From Simiduia curdlanivorans (GTDB taxonomy: Bacteria > Pseudomonadota > Gammaproteobacteria > Pseudomonadales > Cellvibrionaceae): a stretch of 64,000 nt of DNA. This document shows, in pieces, positions 49,306 through 57,314 of this stretch. Under the pieces are notes generated by a model. The model was given only the letters and a program-made list of their open reading frames with translations. It was not told the DNA's origin and ran no database searches. The first letter of the stretch is position 1. Each line of letters starts with the position of its first letter. The DNA lies in assembly GCF_030409605.1 (NCBI RefSeq), contig NZ_JAUFQG010000004.1:992001-1056000 (forward strand). The letters are read 5' to 3'. A program made the position numbers and the translations under genes.

Positions 49306-52074
49306 ATGGCTAACCCTGTGGTCTTGGTTGACGGATCTTCTTACCTATATCGGGCTTTTCACGCCTTGCCGCCGTTAAATAACAGTAAGGGTATGCCCAC
49401 GGGGGCGGTAAAAGGCGTCATTAATATGCTGCGCCGGTTACAAAAGGATTACCCCGCAAGCCCCATCGTGGTGATCTTCGATGCCAAGGGAAAAACCTTT
49501 CGCGACGACATCTACGCCGACTACAAAGCTAATCGCCCAGCCATGCCCGATGATATGCGGCCTCAGGTTCAGCCTATACACGACATAGTGCGCGCCATGG
49601 GCTTACCGCTCTTGGTGGTCGAGGGGGTAGAGGCGGACGATGTGATCGGCACTTATTGTGCGCAAGCAGTGGCCGCGGGTATTGAAGTGGTGGTGTCCAC
49701 CGGCGATAAGGATATGGCGCAGTTGGTCAACAGCCACGTGACCTTGGTTAATACCATGACCGACCTAGTGATGGACCCAGAGGGCGTGGTGGCAAAGTTT
49801 GGCATTCCGGCAAATTTAATCATCGATTACCTAGCCCTGATGGGTGACAAGGTGGATAACATTCCCGGCGTGCCTGGCGTAGGGGAAAAGACGGCGCTGG
49901 GTTTACTGCAGGGCCTAGGCGGCTTGGACGATATCTATGCCCAGCTCGACAAGGTTGCCGAGTTAAGTTTTCGCGGCGCTAAAACCATGGCGGCAAAGCT
50001 TGAGGAGCACAAAGATAAAGCCTACCTGTCCTATGAATTGGCCACCATAAAACTGGATGTGGATTTGCCCCAAGGCTTGTCTGAGCTGCAGAACCAAGCG
50101 CCAGATAGTGCGGCGCTGCGCAATCTGTTTGAAATGCTGGAGTTTAAATCTTGGGTGGCCGAATTAGACAATGCGCCGGCACCTTCAGCTAGCGCGACCG
50201 CTCCAGCCGTCCAATCCGAACCGGCATCCTCAGACTTAGGGTCAGAGTCAACCGCGCCGCCAGCGCGCGATTACGAGGTGATCTTGACCCAGGCCGATTT
50301 CCAGCGCTGGTTGGCCAAATTATCGCAAGCCCCCTTGTTTGCCTTCGATACCGAAACCACCAGCCTCGATTACATGCAGGCGCAAATCGTCGGCGTTTCC
50401 TTCGCCGTCGAAGCGGGCTCAGCGGCCTATGTCCCCGTTGCCCACGATTACATGGAGGCGCCGGTGCAACTCGAGCGCGATTGGGTGTTGGCGCAATTGA
50501 AGCCGCTGCTCGAAGACGAAGCGCGGGCTAAGGTGGGGCAAAATCTAAAATACGACGCCAGTGTTCTGGCTAATTACGGCATCTCACTGGCGGGGATTGC
50601 TTTTGACACCATGCTGGAATCCTACGTGCTGAACTCCACGGCCAGCCGCCATGACATGGATAGTCTGGCCAGTTTTTACCTCAATGAGAGCACTATTAAG
50701 TTTGAAGAGGTGGCGGGCAAGGGTGCCAAGCAACTCACCTTTAATCAGGTAGCGCTAGAGCAGGCTGGCCCCTATGCCGCGGAAGATGCCGATATTACCT
50801 TGAGGCTGCACTATGCCTTGGCGCCGCAATTGGATGTAGTGCCGAGCTTGAAGCAAGTGCTTACTAGCATTGAAATGCCCATGGTTAAGGTGTTGTCTGC
50901 GGTGGAGCGCACGGGCGCTTTAGTGGACGCCAAACTTTTGGGCGAGCAGAGCATTGAGTTGGGTGAGCGTTTGACCGAGCTGGAGCGGGAAGCTTTTGAA
51001 CTCGCTGGCGAACCCTTTAACTTGAGCTCGCCCAAGCAGTTGGGCGCCATATTGTTTGAAAAGTTGGCCCTGCCGGTGTTGAAGAAAACCCCGAAGGGCG
51101 CGCCTTCCACAGCCGAAGAGGTGCTGCAGGAATTGGCCTTAGACTACCCGTTACCAAAAATATTGATGGAGTATCGCGGTCTAGCCAAGCTAAAAAGTAC
51201 CTACACCGATAAGCTACCGCTGATGATTAACCCCGGCACGGGGCGCATTCATACCTCCTATCATCAAGCTGTTACCGCTACTGGGCGCCTGTCTTCCACC
51301 GATCCAAACTTGCAGAACATTCCCATTCGCACCGAAGAGGGGCGTCGTATTCGCCAGGCCTTTGTGGCGCCAAAAGGCTACAAATTAGTGGCGGCGGACT
51401 ATTCCCAAATTGAGCTGCGGATTATGGCGCACCTGTCTGACGATGCCGGTTTGCTAGACGCCTTTAGCAAGGGCTTGGATGTGCATAAAGCGACTGCGGC
51501 AGAAGTGTTCGGCGTGCCTTTGGAGCAAGTCAGCCAAGATATGCGGCGCAGCGCCAAGGCCATTAACTTTGGCTTGATCTACGGCATGTCGGCCTTTGGC
51601 TTAGCCAAACAGTTACATATCGGCCGGCACGAAGCCCAGCAATACATCGATACCTATTTCGAGCGCTACCCAGGCGTGGCGCGTTACATGGATCAAACCC
51701 GCGCCTTAGCGCACGAGCAAGGCTATGTGGAAACCCTGTTTGGGCGTCGACTGCACCTGCCGGAAATTAACGATCGCAACAAAATGCGCCAACAAGCCGC
51801 CGAGCGAACCGCTATTAATGCACCTATGCAAGGTTCGGCGGCGGATATTATCAAACGCGCAATGGTGGATGTTTATCACTGGTTGCAAACCCCGGAAGCG
51901 CCAGATGCCCGCATCATCATGCAAGTACACGATGAATTAGTGCTAGAAGTGGCTGAGGCCGATGTCGAGACGCTAAAACTTGAGCTCTGCCAGCGCATGG
52001 CTAAAGCGGCGAGCCTTAAGGTGCCGCTATTGGTGGAAGCCGGTGACGGTGACAACTGGGATCAGGCGCATTAA
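49306..52074 (+). CDS. polA: DNA polymerase I
   Basis: 922 residues, family length. 5'-3' exonuclease domain (residues 1-~290; DGSSYLYRAFHALP, EADDVIGT, STGDKDMAQLV, GVPGVGEKTA). A short Ala/Ser/Pro linker follows, then the 3'-5' exonuclease (FAFDTETTSLDYM retains the DxE motif, so proofreading is probably active), then the polymerase (motif A DYSQIELRIMAHLS, motif B RRSAKAINFGLIYGMS, motif C QVHDELVLE). Involved in repair and Okazaki-fragment processing. Confidence 0.97.
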   Translation: MANPVVLVDGSSYLYRAFHALPPLNNSKGMPTGAVKGVINMLRRLQKDYPASPIVVIFDAKGKTFRDDIYADYKANRPAMPDDMRPQVQPIHDIVRAMGLPLLVVEGVEADDVIGTYCAQAVAAGIEVVVSTGDKDMAQLVNSHVTLVNTMTDLVMDPEGVVAKFGIPANLIIDYLALMGDKVDNIPGVPGVGEKTALGLLQGLGGLDDIYAQLDKVAELSFRGAKTMAAKLEEHKDKAYLSYELATIKLDVDLPQGLSELQNQAPDSAALRNLFEMLEFKSWVAELDNAPAPSASATAPAVQSEPASSDLGSESTAPPARDYEVILTQADFQRWLAKLSQAPLFAFDTETTSLDYMQAQIVGVSFAVEAGSAAYVPVAHDYMEAPVQLERDWVLAQLKPLLEDEARAKVGQNLKYDASVLANYGISLAGIAFDTMLESYVLNSTASRHDMDSLASFYLNESTIKFEEVAGKGAKQLTFNQVALEQAGPYAAEDADITLRLHYALAPQLDVVPSLKQVLTSIEMPMVKVLSAVERTGALVDAKLLGEQSIELGERLTELEREAFELAGEPFNLSSPKQLGAILFEKLALPVLKKTPKGAPSTAEEVLQELALDYPLPKILMEYRGLAKLKSTYTDKLPLMINPGTGRIHTSYHQAVTATGRLSSTDPNLQNIPIRTEEGRRIRQAFVAPKGYKLVAADYSQIELRIMAHLSDDAGLLDAFSKGLDVHKATAAEVFGVPLEQVSQDMRRSAKAINFGLIYGMSAFGLAKQLHIGRHEAQQYIDTYFERYPGVARYMDQTRALAHEQGYVETLFGRRLHLPEINDRNKMRQQAAERTAINAPMQGSAADIIKRAMVDVYHWLQTPEAPDARIIMQVHDELVLEVAEADVETLKLELCQRMAKAASLKVPLLVEAGDGDNWDQAH

Positions 52075-52104
52075 AGGTTTTTCAAAATTAATGACAAATA
52101 GTTT

Positions 52105-52131
52105 GAACTAAGCGCGAAAGAGCCGGTCTAT
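52105..52131 (+). promoter_or_regulatory. SigmaE/AlgU-like promoter downstream of polA
   Basis: GAACTA at 52105-52110, then exactly 16 bp, then TCTAT at 52127-52131. This is close to the extracytoplasmic sigmaE/AlgU consensus (GAACTT, 16-17, TCTRA). The start of transcription would be near 52138. Confidence 0.5.
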
Positions 52132-52137
52132 TTAATC

Positions 52138-52222
52138 AGTACCATGTGATGTAGTGCTCTCCCTTGGATTCCTCGATTGATGTTATGGAATTTTTAACCC
52201 CGCAACTGCGGGGTTTTTTTAT
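52138..52222 (+). ncRNA. Candidate small RNA downstream of polA (ErsA/Spot 42 position)
   Basis: Between the sigmaE-like promoter and a strong terminator lies about 85 nt of non-coding sequence with a C/U-rich stretch (CTCTCCCTTGG). Small RNAs occupy the polA-engB interval in other gammaproteobacteria: Spot 42 in E. coli and ErsA in Pseudomonas, the latter transcribed by AlgU. Position and promoter type fit ErsA; sequence homology was not tested. Confidence 0.45.
52196..52220 (+). terminator. Terminator for polA or the downstream sRNA
   Basis: Perfect stem AACCCCGC/GCGGGGTT with an AACT loop and a run of seven or more T. Typical Hfq-type sRNA terminator shape. Confidence 0.92.
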
Positions 52223-52258
52223 GTACAGGAAGTACGGTATGCCGCGAGCGCATGGATA
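52216..52258. repeat. Left remnant of the palindromic mosaic at the IS boundary
   Basis: ATGTACAGGAAGTACGGTATGCCGCGAGCGCATGG matches, with small changes, modules at 54345 and 54393. The IS110 element interrupts this repeat; its continuation (GCGCAGGAGCGGCGATG) resumes at 53658. Confidence 0.8.
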
Positions 52259-52353
52259 ATGGTATGGACCCACTCCACTTCTAAAGCGGCTTCGCAATGA
52301 GCCAAAATGGAAGTTACGAACATACCATTTAACAGAATGAGGAGTGGGTCGAG

Positions 52354-53370
52354 ATGAAGATTACAACGATTGGGCTGGATATCGCAAAGTCTGTTTTCCA
52401 CTTAGTGGCTGTAAATTTACGAGGCAAGCCGTTAAAGAAGAAACAACTAAAACGGCATCAGCTCTTGGCTTACTTTGCCAAGCTAGAGAGTTGCTTGGTT
52501 GTTATGGAAGCTTGCGGCAGTGCCAACTATTGGGCAAGAGAGCTTCAAGCCTTGGGGCATGATGTGAAACTAATAGCGCCGCAGTACGTGAAACCGTATG
52601 TCAAAGGCAACAAGAACGACTACAACGATGCGGAGGCAATTGCTGAAGCAGCTCAACGCCCTACTATGCGCTTTGTGCCCATTAAGAATATTGAGCAGCA
52701 AGATGTTCAGAACATACATCGACAAAGAGAGCGTTTAAAGGGCGAGCGTACAGCCCTGTCGAACCAGATAAGAGGGTTATTAGCGGAGTATGGCGTAGCG
52801 ATTCACAAGGGTATTGCTACCTTGAAACGAGAATTGCCATTGATACTCGAAGACGGGAGTAACGCTTTAACCGTAGGTGCTCGGGAACTGTTTGCAGAAC
52901 TGTTCGATGAGCTCATAGCCATTAACGAACGCCTAGAGCGCTGCGAGCAACGTATAAAAGCGGTTAATCAGGGTAATGAACAGTGCCAGCGTTTAGATGA
53001 GGTGCTCGGTATTGGAGCTATTACCGCAAGTGCACTGTATGCAGCGGCTGGTGATGGTAGTGACTTTGTGAATGGCCGACACTTCTCCGCGTGGTTAGGC
53101 TTAGTACCGGGTCAGCACAGTACGGGTGGTAAGCCCGTGTTACTGGGTATCAGTAAGCGAGGTAATTGTTATTTGCGCACCTTGCTGATACATGGGGCAC
53201 GCGCAGTACTGCGGTATTCTGCGGAGAAAACAGATCGCTTTAGCCGCTGGGCGCAATCGTTACTGGAGCGAAGAGGCCACAACCGAGCCTGCGTCGCCGT
53301 AGCAAATAAGTTAGCCAGAATTGCTTGGGTGATCATGGCAAAAGGCGAGCGCTATCGCCCTGCGGTATAG
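52354..53370 (+). CDS. IS110-family transposase
   Basis: DEDD-type transposase/recombinase of 338 residues. The N-terminal DEDD_Tnp_IS110 domain starts ITTIGLDIAKSVFHL (first Asp, D9), with EACGSANYWAREL and KNDYNDAEAIAEA; the C-terminal Transposase_20 domain includes LGIGAITASALYAAAGDGSDFVNGRHFSAWLGLVPGQHSTGGK with its catalytic serine region nearby. The frame is full length, so probably functional. GAGGAG upstream of ATG 52354 lies in a sequence complementary to the left IR. Confidence 0.93.
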   Translation: MKITTIGLDIAKSVFHLVAVNLRGKPLKKKQLKRHQLLAYFAKLESCLVVMEACGSANYWARELQALGHDVKLIAPQYVKPYVKGNKNDYNDAEAIAEAAQRPTMRFVPIKNIEQQDVQNIHRQRERLKGERTALSNQIRGLLAEYGVAIHKGIATLKRELPLILEDGSNALTVGARELFAELFDELIAINERLERCEQRIKAVNQGNEQCQRLDEVLGIGAITASALYAAAGDGSDFVNGRHFSAWLGLVPGQHSTGGKPVLLGISKRGNCYLRTLLIHGARAVLRYSAEKTDRFSRWAQSLLERRGHNRACVAVANKLARIAWVIMAKGERYRPAV

Positions 53371-53640
53371 AGCAGCGTTTTATCACAGTACGCGATAGCG
53401 TACTGCAAGAGTTTAACCCGTCGCGTCAGTTGCAAAGATAGATTGATTGGATGGTGAGATAGGTCAGACCGGCTCGTTCAAAACCTGTTCCGTGCATTGG
53501 CTTTAATAAAGCCGTAGGGATGATGAGGAGGACGAGCGCAAATATCCATCGGGGCCAGGAGGACAAAAACTTCCACCAACAGGCCGGATATATGAGAGCA
53601 ATGACTTTTATCCATTATCAGAATCAAATGTCTTGCAAAC
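53371..53640 (+). ncRNA. Candidate bridge RNA region of the IS110 element
   Basis: 270 bp between transposase stop and right IR with no gene. It has two clean hairpins: CAGTACGC-GATA-GCGTACTG at 53396-53415 and GGCTTTAATAAAGCC near 53499. IS110-family elements encode a structured bridge RNA in a terminal non-coding region, at the 3' side in IS1111-type members. The assignment follows from that knowledge; no fold was computed. Confidence 0.5.
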
Positions 53641-53649
53641 GGGGTGGGT

Positions 53650-53790
53650 CCATATATGCGCAGGAGCGGCGATGTACAGGACCTTGGTGCCCCTTGAGCG
53701 GTCCGACGTTTCGGGTAAGTACGGGCCGAAACATGCTCCTGCAGTTTCGGCACTTCCGCCTTCCATGGCGGTCGTATGTCGCAAGCGCCT
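53650..53790. repeat. Mosaic palindromic repeat block 2
   Basis: Immediately right of the IS: GCGCAGGAGCGGCGATG (53658-), then TGCCCCTTGAGCGGTCCGAC, GGGCCGAAACATGCTCCTGC and TTCCGCCTTCCATGGCGGTC. The same order recurs at 54505-54630, and part of it occurs inverted at 48462-48521. Non-coding. Confidence 0.85.
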
Positions 53791-53814
53791 TCAAGCTTAA
53801 TGCCCCAAACGCTA

Positions 53815-53843
53815 TTGACAATCATTATCATTTGTAAATAATA
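53815..53843 (+). promoter_or_regulatory. Fur box and promoter of hemP
   Basis: TTGACA (53815-53820) and an AATAAT-like -10 about 17 bp on frame a Fur-box-like core AATCATTATCATT. Fur with iron would occlude the polymerase site, so hemP should be expressed under iron limitation. Confidence 0.78.
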
Positions 53844-53875
53844 AGGCCTTTCCACTTACTTCCCGAGGCCACACC

Positions 53876-54052
53876 ATGAACGCTAGCCCAAATCCAGCCC
53901 GCGCAGTGATTGTTAGGCAAGCCAACGGCACCCAGGCGCGTATTGCCAGCACCGAGCTGTTAGGAAGCGGTGCCTTAATCGTGATTGAGCATGCCGGGCA
54001 CGATTATTTCTTGCGTCAAACCAAAGCTGGAAAATTAATCCTAACTAAATAG
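53876..54052 (+). CDS. hemP: Hemin uptake protein HemP
   Basis: 58 residues from ATG 53876 to TAG 54050-54052. The C-terminal pattern STELLGSGALIVIEHAGHDYFLRQTKAGKLILTK (ending near residue 58) is the HemP signature. HemP is a small activator/adaptor linked to haem uptake genes and normally precedes a haem receptor. No receptor or transport gene follows here, so it is an orphan. A Fur-box promoter stands upstream. Confidence 0.88.
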   Translation: MNASPNPARAVIVRQANGTQARIASTELLGSGALIVIEHAGHDYFLRQTKAGKLILTK

Positions 54053-54312
54053 GTATTTTGGTTTTGTGGTAAACAAGCACCCCCTTGCGAGCTGCCACAA
54101 AGCTAAATGGGCACCGAGGCCCAGCCATGTCACTCCCAGGCAAAGCCACTCTCGACCTATTCCATTAATCGCTAGATAACCTCTGCTTAGCGTAAATAAG
54201 TGTGAAGTTTGGAACTTACACCCTCGGGATTACTCAAATCAGTGCTGATCGGGGTTCCCCAAGCTCCGGTCACATGATTGCTCCCGAACCCCAATAAGGG
54301 ATCAATTATTCA
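54053..54312. other. Intergenic region downstream of hemP
   Basis: 260 bp without a supported gene. It includes the inverted repeat GGGGTTC/GAACCCC (54251-54257, 54286-54292). Nothing else is recognised. Confidence 0.5.
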
Positions 54313-54344
54313 CCCCGGCAGCCCACAGCTCCCGGGGTTTTTTT
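54312..54344 (+). terminator. Rho-independent terminator
   Basis: ACCCCGG pairs with CCGGGGT around a CAGCCCACAGCTC loop, followed by T7. It probably ends the hemP transcript. Confidence 0.82.
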
Positions 54345-54787
54345 ATGTACAGGATGTACGGTATGCCGTGAGCGCAGGACGCGCAGGAGCGGCGATGTAC
54401 AGGATGTACGGTATGCCGTGAGCGCATGGGTGAGAGGAGCGAGTGCAAATAGCTATTTGCGCGAACTTGAACGCCATCAAGCTGTGCTTGGTGGCTGGCC
54501 CCGAAGGGCGCAGGAGCGGCGATGGCCAAGGACCTTGGTGCCCCTTGAGCGGTCCGACGTTTCGGGTACGGCCGGGCCGAAACATGCTCCTGCAGTTTCG
54601 GCTCTTCCGCCTTCCGTGGCGGTCGTATGCCGCGGGGGCATTGGTTCGACACTTCGGGGCGAGAGGAGCGAGTGCAAATAGCTATTTGCGCGAACTCGAA
54701 TCGTCGGACCGCTCGAATCTTCGGGCCGCTCGAACGCCATCAAGCTGTGCTTAGTGGCTGGCCCCAAAGGGCGCAGGAGCGGCGATG
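54345..54787. repeat. Mosaic palindromic repeat block 3
   Basis: The largest block. It has two tandem copies of the GTACAGGATGTACGGTATGC module (54348 and 54396), two copies of GAGAGGAGCGAGTGCAAATA followed by GCTATTTGC (palindromes at 54445-54460 and 54674-54689), two copies of GAACGCCATCAAGCTGTGCT, and several GCGCAGGAGCGGCGATG motifs. A module at 54540-54630 equals part of block 2. No coding potential supported. Confidence 0.88.
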
Positions 54788-54921
54788 CACAGAGTAAAGG
54801 ACTCCTACCGATTCGGCGCATCCATATTCGCTTTGGAACTGAATCGCGGGTGCATTAACCCGAAGGTTTAGGCCAAGTGAGGTGTTGGCAATCGGCGAGA
54901 GAAGGCTTTAGCCGAAATAAA

Positions 54922-54945
54922 AACGGGCCGACTTAGCGGCCCGTT
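54922..54945 (-). terminator. Terminator of engB
   Basis: AACGGGCCG/CGGCCCGTT stem with an A-run on the plus strand, so a T-run follows on the minus strand, about 32 bp after the engB stop. Confidence 0.9.
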
Positions 54946-54976
54946 CTAGTTGATTCTGCAAAGCGATTCAGTGGCG

Positions 54977-55606
54977 TTATTCAGCCTTCGCCGCGTCACC
55001 TAAAAACCAACGGTTGAGTACAATATTTAACTCCGGCAAGCCGGTGCGCTTAAGCGAGGAAAATAGCTGCACGCTAACGAGGTCATCGGCTTTGGCTTCT
55101 TTTAAATGCTTGCGCACATTCAGCAGCATGGTTTGCGCTGGGCCTTTTTTTAACTTATCGGCTTTGGTTAACAAAATATGCACCGGCATTTCCGCCGACA
55201 CAGCCCAGTTAATCATCGTGGTATCGAACTCCTGCAGCGGGTGGCGCACGTCCATCATCAGCACCATCCCCGCCAAACTCTTGCGTTCCTGCAGATACTG
55301 GGACAGGTGTTTCTCCCATTCGATCTTCATGGCCAAGGGCACTTTGGCGTAGCCGTAGCCGGGTAAGTCGACGAGGCGTTGGTCCGGGTTACCCAAGGTG
55401 AAGAAGTTAATCATCTGGGTGCGACCGGGGGTTTTACTGGTGCGCGCGAGTTTACCGTTATTGGTTAGGGTGTTAATCGCAGAGGATTTACCGGCGTTGG
55501 ATCGCCCTGCAAAACAGACCTCTACGCCCGTTTCGGGTGGACAAAGGGCGAGTGTTGGCGCGCTCATTAAATAGCTCGCCTTGTTGAAGTGCATTTGATC
55601 TGCCAT
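54977..55606 (-). CDS. engB: Ribosome-biogenesis GTPase EngB (YihA/YsxC)
   Basis: Essential GTPase for large-subunit assembly, 209 residues. G1 AGRSNAGKSSAIN, G2 threonine region TSKTPGRTQMINF, G3 VDLPGYGYAKVP, and G4 TKADKLKK are visible. The polA-engB interval is filled here with IS, repeats and hemP, but the gene neighbourhood is otherwise as in Pseudomonas. Divergent from cytochrome c4. Confidence 0.95.
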   Translation of the reverse strand: MADQMHFNKASYLMSAPTLALCPPETGVEVCFAGRSNAGKSSAINTLTNNGKLARTSKTPGRTQMINFFTLGNPDQRLVDLPGYGYAKVPLAMKIEWEKHLSQYLQERKSLAGMVLMMDVRHPLQEFDTTMINWAVSAEMPVHILLTKADKLKKGPAQTMLLNVRKHLKEAKADDLVSVQLFSSLKRTGLPELNIVLNRWFLGDAAKAE

Positions 55607-55755
55607 GGAAATCCGTAAAATTGGTGTGTTATCAGACGGTTAGTATATAATGCCCGCCCAAAGCCTGCCCTTGTTTGTGGCCGGCAATTGTAGCCCGTGA
55701 GTACCGGCGTGGCTAACGCAGTGTTCAACTTACTAGCAAATGACGGATTAATCAC

Positions 55756-56406
55756 ATGAACAAGCTGATTAAGCAGATTGTAGCCACGCTAGGCCTTGTG
55801 GCCTTGTCTCAATTCGCCATGGCCGGCGATGTAAAAAATGGTGAATCTTTGTCCGCCACCTGTGGCGCTTGTCACGGAGCCGACGGCAATAGCTTGGCGC
55901 CAAACTTTCCGAAATTGGCTGGTTTGGGTGAAAAATACCTGCTCAAGCAGCTGCGCGATATCCAGTCGGGCGCGCGCAATATTCCTGAAATGACGGGCCT
56001 ACTAACGGCGCTGTCCGATAGTGACTTAGCAGACTTGGCCGCTTATTACGATTCAAACTCGACCCAGCTATCTGGCTCTAAGAAAGACACCGAAGTGCAA
56101 CTTGGCACGGGTGTTAAAGTGAATAGCTTGGCGCTAGGTGAGAAAACTTACCGCGGCGGCAACTTAGAAACTAACGTGCCGTCGTGCATGGGTTGTCATT
56201 CACCGGGAGGTACCGGTAATGATCCAGCTTCCTACCCGCGTTTGGGTGGTCAGCATGCGGCCTATATCGAAAAGCAGTTGAAAGATTTCCGCGCCGGCAA
56301 TCGCACTAACGATGGCGATAACCAAATTATGCGCCAAGTTGCAGCGCAGCTGAGCGATGCAGAAATATCGGCTCTGGCGAACTATATCGCCGGCCTACAT
56401 ATCTAA
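55756..56406 (+). CDS. Dihaem cytochrome c4
   Basis: Periplasmic electron carrier to terminal oxidases. 216 residues with a signal peptide (MNKLIKQIVATLGLVALSQF...AMA) and two haem domains: CGACH (near residue 36) and CMGCH (near residue 144), each with a C-terminal methionine region (EMTGLLTALSD, NQIMRQVAAQLSD). Location between engB and dsbA as in Pseudomonas. Confidence 0.95.
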   Translation: MNKLIKQIVATLGLVALSQFAMAGDVKNGESLSATCGACHGADGNSLAPNFPKLAGLGEKYLLKQLRDIQSGARNIPEMTGLLTALSDSDLADLAAYYDSNSTQLSGSKKDTEVQLGTGVKVNSLALGEKTYRGGNLETNVPSCMGCHSPGGTGNDPASYPRLGGQHAAYIEKQLKDFRAGNRTNDGDNQIMRQVAAQLSDAEISALANYIAGLHI

Positions 56407-56421
56407 ATTATTAGCGATGCA

Positions 56422-56450
56422 GAAGGGCGGCTTAGGTCGCCTTTTTTATT
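56422..56450 (+). terminator. Terminator after cytochrome c4
   Basis: AAGGGCG/CGCCTT-like stem around GGCTTAGGT with a T-run, 16 bp after the stop. The stem is imperfect. Confidence 0.7.
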
Positions 56451-56578
56451 GTTGTTAAGCTTCGGTTCAGAGTGGGGCTGGCACACTGTCTGACAGGACT
56501 CTCGGTTTGGCCGCTCAATACTTGCACCAGAGCGCGTAAACCCGAATAATTCGACAAAATTAACAAGCGGAGTGAGCT

Positions 56579-57217
56579 ATGCGTATTTTCTTGGCCTTAA
56601 TCGGTCTAATGGTCTCCTTAGTGGCATGTGCCGATGGCAATGCACCTGAAAAGTATCAAGCGGGCGTGCATTACACCGTGTTGGATGCGCCAGTGCGGAC
56701 AGCTGATGCCAGCAAGATCGAAGTTACCGAGGTATTTTGGTATGGCTGTGGTCACTGCTATCACTTCGAGCCGCTGGTTCAGCCTTGGAAAAAGGCCTTG
56801 GCCGACGACGTTAACTTCGTACAGTCGCCCGCCATGTGGAACGGTGCCATGGAGCTACACGCCCGTGCCTTCTATGTCGCTAAAGCATTGGGTGTTAGCG
56901 AGCAGATGCACGGCCCCTTATTTGAAGCCATGAATGTGGCCGGTAAGCGCCTAGCCAACGAAGCGGAGATCCAAGAGATTTTCGTGGCCAATGGTGTTGA
57001 CGCGGATAAATTTACCAAAGCCTTTAGCTCCTTCGGCGTAACCGGCCAAGTTCGTCAGGCCGATGCGCGGGCGCGTAGCTACCGTATTACGGGTACGCCG
57101 GAGTTGGTAGTGGAAGGTAAATATCGCATCTCGGCGAAAGAGGCTGGCGGTCAACCGCAAATGCTGGAAGTGGCCAGTTTCCTGATCGAGAAAGTGCGCG
57201 CCGAGCGGGCTAAGTAA
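56579..57217 (+). CDS. dsbA: Thiol:disulfide interchange protein DsbA
   Basis: Oxidises cysteines of exported proteins. 212 residues; active site VFWYGCGHCYHFEP (C57, C60) and a cis-proline region ITGTPELVVEG. Instead of a plain signal peptide, the N-terminus MRIFLALIGLMVSLVACADG shows a lipobox (LVAC, C17), so it may be a membrane-tethered lipoprotein. GGAGTGAGCT precedes ATG 56579. Followed by its own terminator and the GGDEF gene. Confidence 0.93.
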   Translation: MRIFLALIGLMVSLVACADGNAPEKYQAGVHYTVLDAPVRTADASKIEVTEVFWYGCGHCYHFEPLVQPWKKALADDVNFVQSPAMWNGAMELHARAFYVAKALGVSEQMHGPLFEAMNVAGKRLANEAEIQEIFVANGVDADKFTKAFSSFGVTGQVRQADARARSYRITGTPELVVEGKYRISAKEAGGQPQMLEVASFLIEKVRAERAK

Positions 57218-57240
57218 ATGCCCCGAGCAAGAGTGTGAAA

Positions 57241-57264
57241 AAGGAGGCTGAGGCCTCCTTTTTT
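57241..57264 (+). terminator. Terminator after dsbA
   Basis: AAGGAGGC/GCCTCCTT stem with a TGAG loop, followed by TTTT. 23 bp beyond the dsbA stop. Confidence 0.9.
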
Positions 57265-57314
57265 GTCGTCGCTGTCTACACTTCTTAGCAAACTAACCGG
57301 TAAAGGCGCAGTTT

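Larger units (their letters stand above)
52259..53657 (+). mobile_element. IS110-family (IS1111-type) insertion sequence
   Basis: About 1.4 kb. Subterminal inverted repeats ATGGACCCACTCC (52264-52276) and GGGGTGGGTCCAT (53641-53653) match at 12 of 13 positions; such IRs inside the ends define the IS1111 group. One transposase gene is inside. The 270-bp 3' non-coding part is unusually long. Both flanks are halves of the local palindromic repeat; exact ends are uncertain by a few bases because no target duplication is expected beyond a short core. Confidence 0.85.

Noticed and set aside
54302..54821. Several 80-116-residue frames on both strands
   Set aside because: They read through palindromic repeat modules in multiple frames; open frames are a by-product of the module composition.
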